A stretch of DNA of 64,000 bases from Tretioscincus oriximinensis (Eukaryota; Chordata; Lepidosauria; Squamata; Gymnophthalmidae): assembly GCA_022410635.1 (NCBI GenBank), contig JAJVDF010000301.1:1258431-1322430 (forward strand), written 5' to 3'. The translations under genes and the position numbers were made by a program. Within the stretch, counting starts at the first letter, position 1; every line of letters starts with the position of its first letter. The notes below the pieces were generated by a model that was not told the origin of the DNA, ran no database searches, and saw nothing but the letters and a program-made list of their open reading frames with translations. This document shows positions 45,113 to 56,579 of the stretch, piece after piece.

Positions 45113-45949
45113 CAGCAGACTGAATGAAGAGCAAGAAGGTTACCAAATAAGCTACGTAGGCACCAGTCTATGGGCCTCACACTTTTTAAGGTCCCTGCAA
45201 GAGTGGATGAAAATAATAATGATTTTAAGAAGATCATTATTATTAGGATATAAGGGCCTTGGATGGTCTGCTAAATAATTGTGTGCCTGTGACAGACTAC
45301 ACAAAAGATGAGGAATAGAAAGGCAAAGGGCTACCTTATGAGAATTGGGATGTTACAGATTTCAAGAACAATATGTGATTTTATTGTATAATTCAGGCCA
45401 AAAAGAAAAAAGTCTGCGATACTTACAAATTTTGGAGAGATTTGTTGGATGAAATATTTTTTGAGGGCTGAGGGAGAGCTGGGCTGAGGCAGGGATGGGT
45501 GGGATTGGGGCAGGATTGGTGTGGGTCTCCTTGTAGTACTTCCCTGGTGTTTGGTTGTTGGTTGTTTTTTGGATTTTTAATTTTGAAGTGTGACAATCCC
45601 ATGTGTGACAGGCTGCAGACAGGATTCCAGTAGGCTATGTGTTTAGTTTCTATGAAATGATCTGTGAACAACAGACTCTGCTCATTCAACTAGGACCAGA
45701 AATTTAATGTCTGGATATAATTAGCTCATCCTCAGGATAATTTTGTTCTATTAGTATTAAGCTGCCATAGAAAGATCAAAAACATGTTATTATATCTAGC
45801 AACGATGCTCTTCCAAAACAGGCTAGAAATACAAATGCAGAAATAAATGCATGAATCAATCTCAGCCACCACCATCATTACCTTTCTTTTTAGACTTTCC
45901 CTTAAAGTATGCAACTAACTGAAACTCAGTACATAGAAAATTGCCAACC

Positions 45950-46093
45950 TTCAAAGAAGATGAGGATGAAGAAGAAGAGGAAGAAGAAGAAGAAGGGAGA
46001 AAGAAGAAGAATCTGATTTTTACACCTAGCCTTCTCATCCAGAGGCTTACATCTGTTCTATCTTCACAACTAGAAGAAGAAGAAGAAGAACTG
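45950..46093 (+). repeat. (GAA)n/(GAG)n microsatellite
   Basis: Purine-rich AAGAAGAGGAAGAAGAAG-type repeats occur at 45958-46010 and again at 46073-46093, where they merge with the SINE tail. Confidence 0.8.
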
Positions 46094-46372
46094 GGTTCTT
46101 ATACCCCACTTTTCTCACCTTTCAAAGGGACTCAAAGCGGCTTACAAGGGTATTTTTGCCTGAAGGTTTACATTCTATCTTCCCCACCAGGTTCTGGTGG
46201 TTCCCATGTATCTACTTACAGNCAGTCGCAATTTCTTGCAATGCATGCTTTTGAATAGTTGGGTTGGCTAGAGCTACAGGCTAGTGGGAGGTGCTCACCC
46301 CTCCCCATGTCCGACGCAGGGCTTCAAAACCTGATCTCCCAGCTGAGAGACGGATTCCTTACCGACTGAGGT
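46073..46372 (-). mobile_element. tRNA-derived SINE (family B)
   Basis: AACTGGGTTCTTATACCCCA through GTTGGCTAGAGCTACAGGCT to CAGCTGAGAGACGGATTCC, a full minus-strand copy. A second partial, older copy follows at 46376-46525 (GAGTTGGTTGGAGCTGAAGG). Confidence 0.88.
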
Positions 46373-46529
46373 TAATGGTGGTATTCAAATGTAGATTGCA
46401 AATCTACTTTCTTTCAAATAATTGAGTTGGTTGGAGCTGAAGGCCAGTAGTGGGTGCTCACCCTACTCCACATCCAACACAGGGCTTTGAAAACAGATCT
46501 CTCAGTTGAAAAACCAGCTCTTAACAAAG

Positions 46530-47680
46530 GTGCCATTTATGCTTTCATTATTAGCACAGAAAAGTGCAATTATTCATGACTATCTGCTTAATAAAGAAAA
46601 TTATTTTAGAAAAAGATCCAGTTGAAAGGTACCTTTAGATATTAACACTGACAGGTGCACAGAGTAGCTGCAAAAGGCAGGTGCTGCTCCTTTGTCAGAA
46701 ATGGCTAATTGCTTCTGTGTTAGCTGTGAAAAGGCTGTATTAAGTGTTTGCACTTCTTAATTAAAAAACAAATACACATCACCAGTCTCAGACATCTAGC
46801 ATTAATATGAAGCAGAGATGCAATAGTCCAGGAATATATTAGGAATCACAGATCCATTTTTAATTAAAAGATTGTAATCTTACAAACTTCCAATACAATG
46901 TCGAAAAGGCGTCAGAATTACTCTCAGCGTAAACATTGCTATGTTTATAATTTCCTTGTTGCAATTCACTATTAACTACATTTATCTTTTATATTGGCAA
47001 CTGCTGTCTGTGGGCACTTTTGAATCCCGAATGCTCTCATAGAACAGCTATTAGCTTTGTACCAAGCATGTCAATTGAGGAAACCTTCCTCATGCCATTG
47101 CCCAGCAAGGTTTGGTTCTATATCTACACTAAACAGGCATTACTAAGTATATCATATAATTCATTCATGAAACAAAGTTGAGATTGAAGACTGAATGATC
47201 TGTATACTAAAAAAAAAAGCAAGAAAACAGGCAGCGCGGTTTCTTGCCTTCCTTTTTATCACCACAGTAGTAGTTAAAACGCAACTTCCTTTCTTGACAA
47301 CAACAACTACTCTAATAATAAGTAATGGTAGTCTGTAACCATTTAAGATTAGTCTTTGATTTGCTTATGGGAATACTCCCTACATCTTCAAATCTGCTCA
47401 GCCTTATCTCTTGAGGAGCCCTGGAACTAACAATATTTCTGAAAATGCTACATTTGATATTCATATTTAAGCTATTTTTCCTCCTGAAGGTTTGTGCTAG
47501 AGGACTTCAGCCTTGTTTATTAAGGCGGTAATAAGCTTTCTGCATAATACCATTTTCTTTCTTTTTACTTTTTCTTTAACTTCCTGGCATTATTTCATAA
47601 CCAATTACCCAGGTTCACAAGAATAAAAGATAGAGCACGTTGTCCTTATTGGCCACTTGCTCTTGCTAAATTCTATCCAC
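46530..47680. other. Unassigned intergenic sequence
   Basis: A/T-rich, with a short poly-A stretch at 47209. Nothing was recognised. Confidence 0.45.
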
Positions 47681-47684
47681 ATTT

Positions 47685-47910
47685 ATTTCATAAGAACATA
47701 AGAGGGAACTCTAAAGAATCAAGCCGGGGCCCATCTAGCCCAGCATTTTGTCTCATACAACGGGCCACCAATTGCATCTGGGTAGTCTAGAACAGAAGAA
47801 GGCAAAATCTTCACCTGTTCCAGATGCCCTGCAAATGGGATTTCAGGATACTGGCAGTTGCTCCATCCTGAAGACAGCTTCCAATGATCCATTCTAGTAA
47901 TTATTTATGT
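47685..47910 (-). mobile_element. CR1-type LINE 3' end
   Basis: CATAAGAACATAAGAGGGAA, CCATCTAGCCCAGCATTTTG, AAAATCTTCACCTGTTCCAG and AGTTGCTCCATCCTGAAG are CR1 3' UTR landmarks. Confidence 0.85.
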
Positions 47911-49745
47911 TTCATAAATTAATAGAAATTGAGAAAAACGGCAAACTCATTTGTGTCTTTGGGTTATCTCCATATGTAATCCTCAAGATCTCATTTTCAT
48001 ACCCAACAAATATAGCAAACAAACAGAGCTAAACTTGAATATTGGGGCAAAACTAAAATTCCACACTAACATCTGAAGAGGGTGAAAAAGAGATAGTCTT
48101 GACAAGAGAATTCTGCAATCATACATCCAACAAACATTTCTCCTTCTCACATGTCACCACAATCCATCTTGCAGAAGTGGAACGGACAAGAGAGAGCAGG
48201 CTGGAGGACACCGCTGTTATACTTTTGATATGATCTTCTTATCTATCTCTTTCTGTGGATAGTTTTCTCTTTCTTTTTCCTTTTCTATTCTCTGCATGTG
48301 TCATGCTATGTCTTTCATAAACTGCTCTGGGAGTTTTATAGAAGGTAATAAAATGAACAAAGTACAGAAAAGAATTCCCACCTCAGTTTTTTCAGTCCAA
48401 AGATAGCTTCAAACTCAGCTCTTAGTTTTGTCTAACAATCATTACTTCGCAGAATCTGAGTGTTTTTTTTGGACTAATTAAACCCAAATAACCTCACATA
48501 TAATACTTTGGATTGTTTTTACCTACAGTGCATTGGTCCTGAACATGGTTTCATAACATACTCTTTGAAATGAATCCAATATAATATCGCTGTGTTTCCT
48601 TGACTTTTTTTTATTCTAAATGAATGCTAAACAAACAACAATAATTGAAAACTGGCAATACCAGTTGAAGAAATTTGAAGCTACCCTTTATATTGCTATT
48701 TAAAATTCTTCACACCAAAAAATTTGCAATATAAGGTCGAGTTCTTACGGTGGTGAAAAAAAGCGGTTTGGGCACCAGTAAATACAATTCCACCTTGTGC
48801 TTTTTATTCCATTCCCAGCTCCGTTTTGTAATTTGCACAACAATCGTGTTGGCTTCTTGACATAACCTCTATATTTGTTTGGGTACTCTGTTTTCAGAAC
48901 CCGGTGGTGTGTCCTTTTCCCACGCCATGCTCCTCTTCCTGTACCCCATGCCCAGCTCTCCTTCTCACACTCTGTTCCTCTGCCAGCACCCCATGCCCTG
49001 CTCTTCTTCTTACTATTCTTCTTTCTACACCCCGCTCCTTTTCCCACACACCACCCCACTTCCAGCACCTTCCCTACCTTCTCTTCTTCCATTGCCCCAT
49101 TCTTTTTCTATGCCCCACTCTTCTCCTCACATCCTGTTTCACACACACCTTTTTAAAGATGTACCACTTTTTGCAAAAGTGACACACAAAAAATTGGAAA
49201 TATATATTCCAATATATATTGGAAAATTGGGACCCAACTACTACAGCAAAAATTTCAAAAGTGCTATTACCTCCTCAGAGGTTAGAACAGAAGTGATAAC
49301 ACAGCGAAAGTGTGCACCAATCCCCCCAGGACCTACTGCAAATGCTCATTGATCATTCTGTGTAGAGAAGACCAGATCAATAGTGGCAGCAGTCCCACAC
49401 AGACGCTCCTACTACAGGCAAACCATAGTCAGAGCACAGTTAGCCAGAACTGGGAAGAACTGCACCTGTTTTGAGGGCAAACTCCATTCTGGTGATGTAT
49501 GGTTTTGCAAACAATGCATTACAAAAGTGGAGCCCCCCTGAATTATAGGGGGACTGCATGTGCCCAGTGTAAAATTACACAACCTTTGGTCTCATATTTT
49601 ATTCTCTTCAGAATGTGACTTAAGACTGTAAACCCTTCAGAGATGTTATATCTATATTTGAAATGTTGCATATGTACTAATGAAAGTCTAGATTTCAAAT
49701 AAATATTCATATAGTCCAAGTCCAGACCATCTAGCAAGGGGGTCT
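47911..49745. other. Unassigned intergenic sequence with pyrimidine-rich block
   Basis: 48900-49145 is strongly C/T-rich, with imperfect CCCCATGCCC-type units, and yields open frames on both strands that are compositional artefacts. The rest is unassigned. Confidence 0.5.
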
Positions 49746-49751
49746 CAAAAT

Positions 49752-49895
49752 GCCTCAAAGACTAACCAAGAGAGATAGGCAGCATGAGCTTTGGTAGATA
49801 GGTTTACTCCTACAATTCATCTGAAGAAGTAGGCTCGTATACCTTTTTCTTGTTAGGCTTTAAGCTGCTATGAGACTGTCTTTCTAGATATAATG
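49752..49895. mobile_element. SINE C, degenerate copy
   Basis: GCATGAGCTTTGGTAGATAG and CATCTGAAGAAGTAGGCTCG followed by CTTGTTAGGCTTTAAGCTGC correspond to the palindromic head and body of the element at 42692. Confidence 0.6.
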
Positions 49896-50348
49896 GAAGT
49901 CTAGGAATAAGTATCTGGAGGTCATTATCTTTTAATTTACAGTTTATATGAGTAACATTTCTAGTAATGCCTTTCTGTGCAAAGATAGACATTAACTTAG
50001 ATAAAGTTTCATATATTCCTTATATGGTAATGCTTTGAATGGCAGCCATCTAACAATCCGCTCTGGACTTGACCCCAATAGCAATATTTGGCATGCTCAG
50101 GCATAGTTTCAAAAGGGTGGAGAATAAGACAAGCCATAAACTTTACAAGACTTCTCCTGTACAGGATTTTAAAGAAATCCTGAACAAATATTAAGTATCA
50201 GAACCACTCTGTTTTGATCTCTACCTGATTTTTCTTTGCTGAGAGGCATTTTTACTGATGTAACTGGAGAAATCTTGTAAATATGTAAAAATTGCTCTGT
50301 ATGGCGGATACACTTGGTGGAATGGAATTCTAGTAGTTGTGAACATAG

Positions 50349-50490
50349 GCAGCATCTAGACATTGCACATTTATTCCACTATATTTAGATATTTTGAAAT
50401 AAAAGTACCGTATTTTGAAATATTCATATATTACTCTGTAATATCCAGATATAGTGGAATAATTAAGTAGAGTCTGGATGCAGCCTTTAA
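50349..50490. mobile_element. Palindromic MITE with GGCTGCATCC-type ends
   Basis: GGCAGCATCTAGAC ... TTATTCCACTATATTTAGAT pairs with ATCCAGATATAGTGGAATAA ... GTCTGGATGCAGCC. Confidence 0.75.
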
Positions 50491-50857
50491 TTCTTTTCTC
50501 TTGAAAAGGCATTCTTTAGCATTAAAGTGATAAATGCATGGGCAGGAAGGAACAGCTTTCCCACACTAGGACTGGAAAAGAGACTAGGAAAAAATAATTT
50601 ACCCCACTGGGAATGCAAAAGAGACCAGGAAAAAATCGTTTACCCCCTGCACAGCCCAAAGCAGTAGAAAGAATCCCTTCTCTCTCTCAAATACACCAGT
50701 GACCATAGTTTTGGTCTAGCAATTCGACAATATTTGTTCTTTGATTGAGGAATAGTCAGAAGAGTTCTGCACTTCTATGTAATTATCCTGAAATTTATTA
50801 TAAACTTACCTTATACCCTGGAAATATCCATGCAGAGAATATGAAGGCTTATTTTAA

Positions 50858-51545
50858 TTTATTTTATTTATTTATACTTATACCCCGCCCCATATTCGAA
50901 GGTTTCAGGATGGCCAATAATAAAAAGAGTGTAAAATTAACATTTTAAAAACAGTAACAAACAATATCTGAAGATGGGGGGAGGAGAATGAAAAACAGCA
51001 TTAAAGTGATAAAGGCCATACCCTGGGTTTCCACTTCATTGGCTGTCGAAAGAGGTGGTACTACGAGGAGGGCCTCCCCTGCAGATCTTAAGGCTCGGGA
51101 ATATTGGGATGGGAGAAGGTGTTCCTTTAAGTATTTGGGCCCCATGTTATTTAGGGCCTTATAGGTTAAAGTCAATACCTTGAATTGGGATCGGTAGTGA
51201 ATTGGCAGCCAGTGCAGTTCTTTTAAGACCGGCATAATATGAATCCAGCCAGTCATTCCAGTCAGCAGTCTAGCTGCCGCATTCTGCACCAACTGCAGCT
51301 TCTGAACCATTTACAAGGGCAGCCCCATATAGAGCGCATTAAAACAGTGCAATCTGGAAGTTATCAGAGCATGGATTACTGTGGCTAAATGATCCCTGTG
51401 GCCAGAACTGGCGAACCAGATGTAGCTGGAAGTTGGCACTCCTGACCACTGCCTCCACCTGATTTTCACCCATCCATTTCTTAATACTTTCTGACTGGCT
51501 GTCTGGCTGTCCCTGCCTTGCCCTAAGCGTGTGTAAAAATATCAG
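50858..51545 (-). mobile_element. L2-type LINE, RT C-terminus and 3' end
   Basis: The minus-strand protein includes VQKLQLVQNAAARLLTG, ELHWLPIHYRSQFKVLTLTY and KALNNMGPKYL, with upstream NQVEAVVRSANFQLHLV. The 3' tail is TATTTATACTTATACCCCG-type. Confidence 0.9.
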
Positions 51546-52112
51546 GTGATGATAGTATTTACATAGCACTAACCTATATTTTCATCCAATTGCAGGGGAT
51601 GGGGGAGGGAAGAATGTAGAACCCAGAATATAGTTTTTGCACTTCTTATTCCTGGGGTAGCATTTTCCCCATTTAGAGTAGTATAAAGATCCCTACTCAA
51701 AAAGACAAACAGATACGGGTGTGCATGTATGCTAACTGCACGTAATTTTCTTTCTTTCTCTCTCTCTTGCATATGCTCCTGGATTAGGAGTATGAATGTC
51801 ACCATTATGACAAATAAAGGAAATAATGCAAATATATAAATACTCTTATGTTTTAATATTATCTTCAATCCTGTCTAAAGAGCCTCTCGTGAAATAAGAA
51901 ACAGGTTGAAACTGATTGCCAACCTTGACCTTGAATAGAGTATTTTGAGACAATCTGGATGGGAGTTCCAAGTGANTGGAAAAGATGAGAGTTTTGTTTT
52001 CTATATTATAATATGCTTTCAATGCATATTAGAAGGCTGTTACAATCATATCTAATTTGTTGAAATGTGACAGATTCCTAAAGTGCATTCCCCAGCCTAT
52101 GCAAACAAGGCC

Positions 52113-52330
52113 TTAGTTGGCTGACCAGACGACCCCTTGGGGTGGTGGTGGTTGAAAACCTGTTTTGGGGGTGCCTCCCAGGTTTTCCTAAGGAATTTTT
52201 TTTTCAAAAAAATATTTTTTTTCAAAATATTTTTGGTTTTTTAATATTTTTTCCACAGAAAAAATGAGGAGGCACCCCAAAAACAGATTTTCAAACACCC
52301 CCCCCAAAAGGGTCATCAGGTCAGCCTATC
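52113..52330. mobile_element. Foldback MITE
   Basis: It runs from TTAGTTGGCTGACCAGACGA to TCATCAGGTCAGCCTA, with GGGGGTGCCTCCCAGG and GAGGAGGCACCCC arms. Confidence 0.75.
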
Positions 52331-53565
52331 TTAGAATATAATTAGCAAACAAAAATAAAAATGTTCATTCTTCACCATCTTTCAAGTGACACCCTCTTTC
52401 CTTAGATCCTGAAAGTCACTCAGTATCCATACTTCCTGGGAATTTGGAGATAAAATACTTTAATTTGCAAGTTAAAAAGGGATTTCATATTGTTGAGAAA
52501 CTGACCGTCCAAGTTTGGTATTAGAATAATTCCATTTGGATCATAAACTATGCTGGTTTAGAAAAATTATTAAGATCAATTCTAAATTTATAGATGAAAA
52601 TTTATTTCCTCTCCAGTGAAATGTTATTCTGTCGACAATCAACTGTGTCAACTGTGTCTGTTGCTATTCAACAGTTCTCAGTCATAAAGAACAGAACTGA
52701 AAGCCACAAAAATAGGTTTGAGCAGGTTTTCTGGGTTTTAATCTGTTCAAAACCTGTTTTTCAGAGCTGTTTTTCAGGATTGAGGATTATTGAATATCCT
52801 GTGTGTGACTGCAGCATTATAAAGAAACATCACAAATTCCAAGCGCTACATGCACTGTATGTACTGTAGATGTATGCTTGCAACCAGAAGCCCACAGTAG
52901 CATCTGCAGGGAAGGTTAGCTTACTGAGTAACAGAGGGTTTTTACAGAAAGTTATTTTATTGTTTTGAATCCAGTATTCAGGGCATACAGAGTCTTTCAC
53001 TGTAGTGGCAGCTGTTGTGCAAAACTATTTAATGACATAATTGTAATTTCTTGGCAACTAAATGTTGTGGCAAGTGATCACATAATGGATGCAATTATAC
53101 ATTACTTATTTTATTGTTCTTACTATTAAACCATCGTTGTGGGTTATAGCAGACATTTTTGGGTGGAATTGGGCAATTGCATATTTTTGTGCTAGGTTTA
53201 GAAAACCTAAAATCTATTATAAATCAGGATTTTACCTGAATGCCCAGAATTCAACTCTTCACTCAGCCAGGAAGATTATACGAAATATGGTCTTGATATT
53301 TGCAATCCACATAATTCTTTCTGAAACATAATTCTTTAATGTCAAAGCATGAAAAAGTCGCTTTATTCATTTTGAAAGCTTTAATGATTCCTTCACTTCA
53401 CATTGTACAAACAGATGTTAACGAGATCAGGATGCGTTATTGTAAAGTTGTGAAGAATTTTTACCTGATCTTTGTATCATAATTCATTCCTACTTTAAAA
53501 GGTTTTTATTCTGTATTTTTCTGATCTTTCCATTTGTCCTGTATTTTTATCAGTTTAATTACATT
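52331..53565. other. Unassigned intergenic sequence
   Basis: No repeat or exon was recognised. The open frames lack signatures. Confidence 0.45.
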
Positions 53566-53567
53566 GC

Positions 53568-53850
53568 AGTCATGAATGGCGCAGTCGCTAAGAAGATGGT
53601 CTTCTATCTGGGAGATCGGGTTTCNAAGCTCTGTGTCAGACGTGGGGAGGGGTGAACACCTTCCACTAGCCTGCAGCTCTAGCCAACTCAGCTATTCGAA
53701 AGAGATATAAATTTGTAATTTGCATATCAATTAGATAAATNAGTACCATCATTAACTTGATGGGGAAGATAGAATAAAGATGTAAGCCTTCAGGTGAAAA
53801 TTAATCCTGTAAGCCGCTCTGGAAAAGAATGGGGTATAAAAACTTGATTC
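53568..53850 (+). mobile_element. tRNA-derived SINE (family B)
   Basis: GAATGGCGCAGTCGCTAAG (A box), GAGATCGGGTTTCNAAGCTC (B box), GGACGTGG-like AGACGTGGGGAGGGGTGA, GCAGCTCTAGCCAACTCAGC, and the tail TAAGCCGCTCTGGAAAAG. Confidence 0.85.
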
Positions 53851-53906
53851 CTCTTCTTCCTCTTCCTCCTCTTCCTCCTCCTCCTCCTTCTTCTTCTTCT
53901 TCTTCA
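53848..53906 (+). repeat. (TTC/TCC)n microsatellite
   Basis: CTCTTCCTCC and TTCTTCTTC units form the expanded A/T-opposite tail of the SINE just before it. Confidence 0.85.
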
Positions 53907-54748
53907 TTTGTATCACTGTACTTTACTCCATTTCCACTGGATGATTGGCTTTCTACCAAACACCACAACTTGGGGACTGTAACTTGCCCCCTTATGTCCT
54001 GTATGAGCCCACCCAGAACTGCACACCACTTCTGAACTGTCTGCAACATGCCCACATGGCGTCCGGCCCAAGCTGCTGCAGCTCATATTGACGACACCCA
54101 CCAGAAGTATCCATTACCTTAATCCACACCCACCTTTTTGTGGGCTTTCGACTAGGCAATAAATGTTTGCGGGAGACGCTTCTCTCCTAAGCTATAAAGA
54201 ACAAGTTAAGCAGCAATACAAAACCACCAATTCTGTGTTTGAGAATTAGTACCAAAAAGTAATGTTTTCTAATAATACTTTCAGACGAAGGCTGAACGGG
54301 CTAAAGTTGCCAGCTTCTTTTTCTTCCTCCTCTTCTATACTGGAGCGCCCCAGAATGAAATATTTATTGTAAATGAGCACTGTCTGTGATTTTATTATGG
54401 AATAAAGCTGATTCTTCCATGATTTACACCATCCCAATACTGATTCAGTGATGAGTAACCAAAGTACTTTGCAGTAGATAGAGTATTTTCTGTGATTTTT
54501 GTTTTGTTTGCAAATTCATCAATGGCTACACCCACTCATGGGTTTTTTTGTACTGTAAGAGTATAATTACGGGGGATTTGTTTCACATAACTGCAGGGAT
54601 CTAGCAGAGGAGCTAGAAAGGGATGTTGTTACTAGTACTCTTGTGCAGTTATCACAGCATGATGAGCTGTCTTTGCACCATGAAGGTGCCATAGGACTAT
54701 CACCTGCAAGACCTTCTGAGACCTATCTGTACCTCCTGCCTTTCAGCG

Positions 54749-54990
54749 AGAGCCAGTTTGGTGTAGTGGTTAGAGTGTTGGATTCTTATCTGGTAGTCTC
54801 CCGGTTCGATTCTACACACCTCCATGAAGCCAGCTGGGTGATCTTGGGCCAATCACAGTTCTAAGAAGTCTCCTAGTCCCACATACTTCACAGGGTGCCT
54901 ATTGTGGAGAAAGCAACAAAAGCTACGGTTGGCCACCCTGAGACCTTCAGGGGTAGGGCAGAATATAAGCATAAACAAAAATAAATAAAG
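54749..54990 (+). mobile_element. tRNA-derived SINE (family A), best-preserved copy
   Basis: AGAGCCAGTTTGGTGTAGTG (A box), CTCCCGGTTCGATTCTACAC (B box), CCAGCTGGGTGATCTTGGGC, CTATTGTGGAGAAAGCAAC and the tail GGCCACCCTGAGACCTTCAG ... AAAATAAATAAAG. Confidence 0.92.
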
Positions 54991-54994
54991 CTAG

Positions 54995-56270
54995 AAAGGC
55001 AGTAANTTGCTTTTTCCAGGCAAGTTTACATTGGAAAAAACAATAACATAATGATTTTTAAAAATACCTGCAGGCTCACAGAATTGAAATTCTTTTCCTT
55101 GAATTCCCCAGCCTAGAACTAATGGAATCAGTTACCAATGATAGAAAAGCCAATTGCAAGATGGTTTTCCACATTCCTGGGAAGAAAAGTGATTGCTTTG
55201 TGATTCAGGATAGCCAGCAATAATGGCACAAATCTGTTACTGCATTACGTATATAAAGAAATAGCTCTACAAAAAGCAGATTATCTTTGATGCACCCTAT
55301 GACTGCATTTTTCAACTTTTTTCCACTTTTCTTTCAAATTTGTAATACCTTTATCTTACGTTACACACACTTGATGCTTTATTTTTAAGCACATGATTTA
55401 AAAAGATTATAGTAAAACCCACTGTTTCAAACTGAGGAAGAATGGATGAGGTGGAAAGGCAGCATTGTGAAGTCACAGTGACCAAACAAGTAGCAACATT
55501 TGCATAGCATCTGCAAGAAACTAGTGGGGATATTTTTCCTAAGCTCAGCCATGGAAAGGAATGTATTTTATGGTACACAACGTGGTGAGCATATTCCCAT
55601 TGAAAATAACATTGGTCTAGTTTTGTTAAATAGATACTTTTGGTTATTTTTATGGATTTGGGAAGCTGATTCAGAAAATAAAATCAGAATTTATCCTAAT
55701 AGCTTCAGATTTTTTAAAAATAATTGAGATATTTGTTTTTATAGCACAGATACCTTCTTTATTATCCAGATACTTTTAGGCATAGTCTAGAATAGAAGCA
55801 TAAATAAGATATCTCCTACTTAAACAGCACAGAGGCTGCTACAAAATTCTGTAGCTTCATGTAGTAGTTATAGTAATAGTAGTAATATAATAATAACAAT
55901 CCTTATATTAATATCCCATTCTTCACCTAGGGTTGCCATATTTCAAAATTCTGCTGCTACTACTACTACTATTACTACTACAATGTAGTAAATGTTAAGT
56001 TTAAATAGAGGGAGCTAAGTTCAGTGACAAAGGATCACGCTTTAAGATGCGTTGTATAAGAATATTAGAATATTATTGGATGCATTTAATTGAGTTAATC
56101 ATGACAAGTAGTCTCATGCTCTTGAGGGAGGGGGGAAGGAAGGGGGAATTAGAAGATTATATGTAAAGGTACAGGTTTAGGGTTTTTTTGTATAAGAGAT
56201 GGATATAAAGTTATGGTGTAATAGAATNTACTAGGTAATATAATGTATGTGTTGGAAATTAATTAAAAAA
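54995..56270. other. Unassigned intergenic sequence
   Basis: A/T-rich with TAG/TAA-type triplet runs near 55862-55990. No gene was recognised. Confidence 0.45.
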
Positions 56271-56272
56271 AT

Positions 56273-56578
56273 TAAGAACATAAGAGGAGCCCTGCTGAAT
56301 TGGCCTACATCCCATCTAGTCCAGCATTCTGTCTCACACAGAGGCCCACCAATTGTGGAACAGAAGGCAAAATCTTCAGCTGTTCTCGACGACCTGCAAA
56401 AGGCATTTCAGGATTACTGCCTGTTGCTCCATCTCGGACGCAGTATCAAGACATCCATCCTAGTACTGGATCTAGTCTAGCATTCTATCTTACACAGAGG
56501 CCCACCGGATGCACCTGGGCAGTCCGAACAGAGGAAAGCAAAATATGCACCTGTACATGACACCCTGCAAATGGCAAA
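56273..56578 (-). mobile_element. Two CR1-type LINE 3' ends, one behind the other
   Basis: AGAACATAAGAGGAGCCCTG through CATCAAGACATCCATCC-like sequence (56273-56462) is directly followed by a second partial CR1 3' UTR (CTAGTCTAGCATTCTATCTT ... ACCCTGCAAATGGCA). The two belong to different subfamilies, judging by their consensus-like differences. Confidence 0.82.
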
Positions 56579-56579
56579 A

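Noticed and set aside
48745..49352. Long frames on both strands near 49 kb
   Set aside because: Compositional artefact of a C/T-rich low-complexity block.
16655..54990. tRNA-like A and B boxes as genuine tRNA genes
   Set aside because: They are the heads of SINEs; no cloverleaf with a complete acceptor stem can be drawn.
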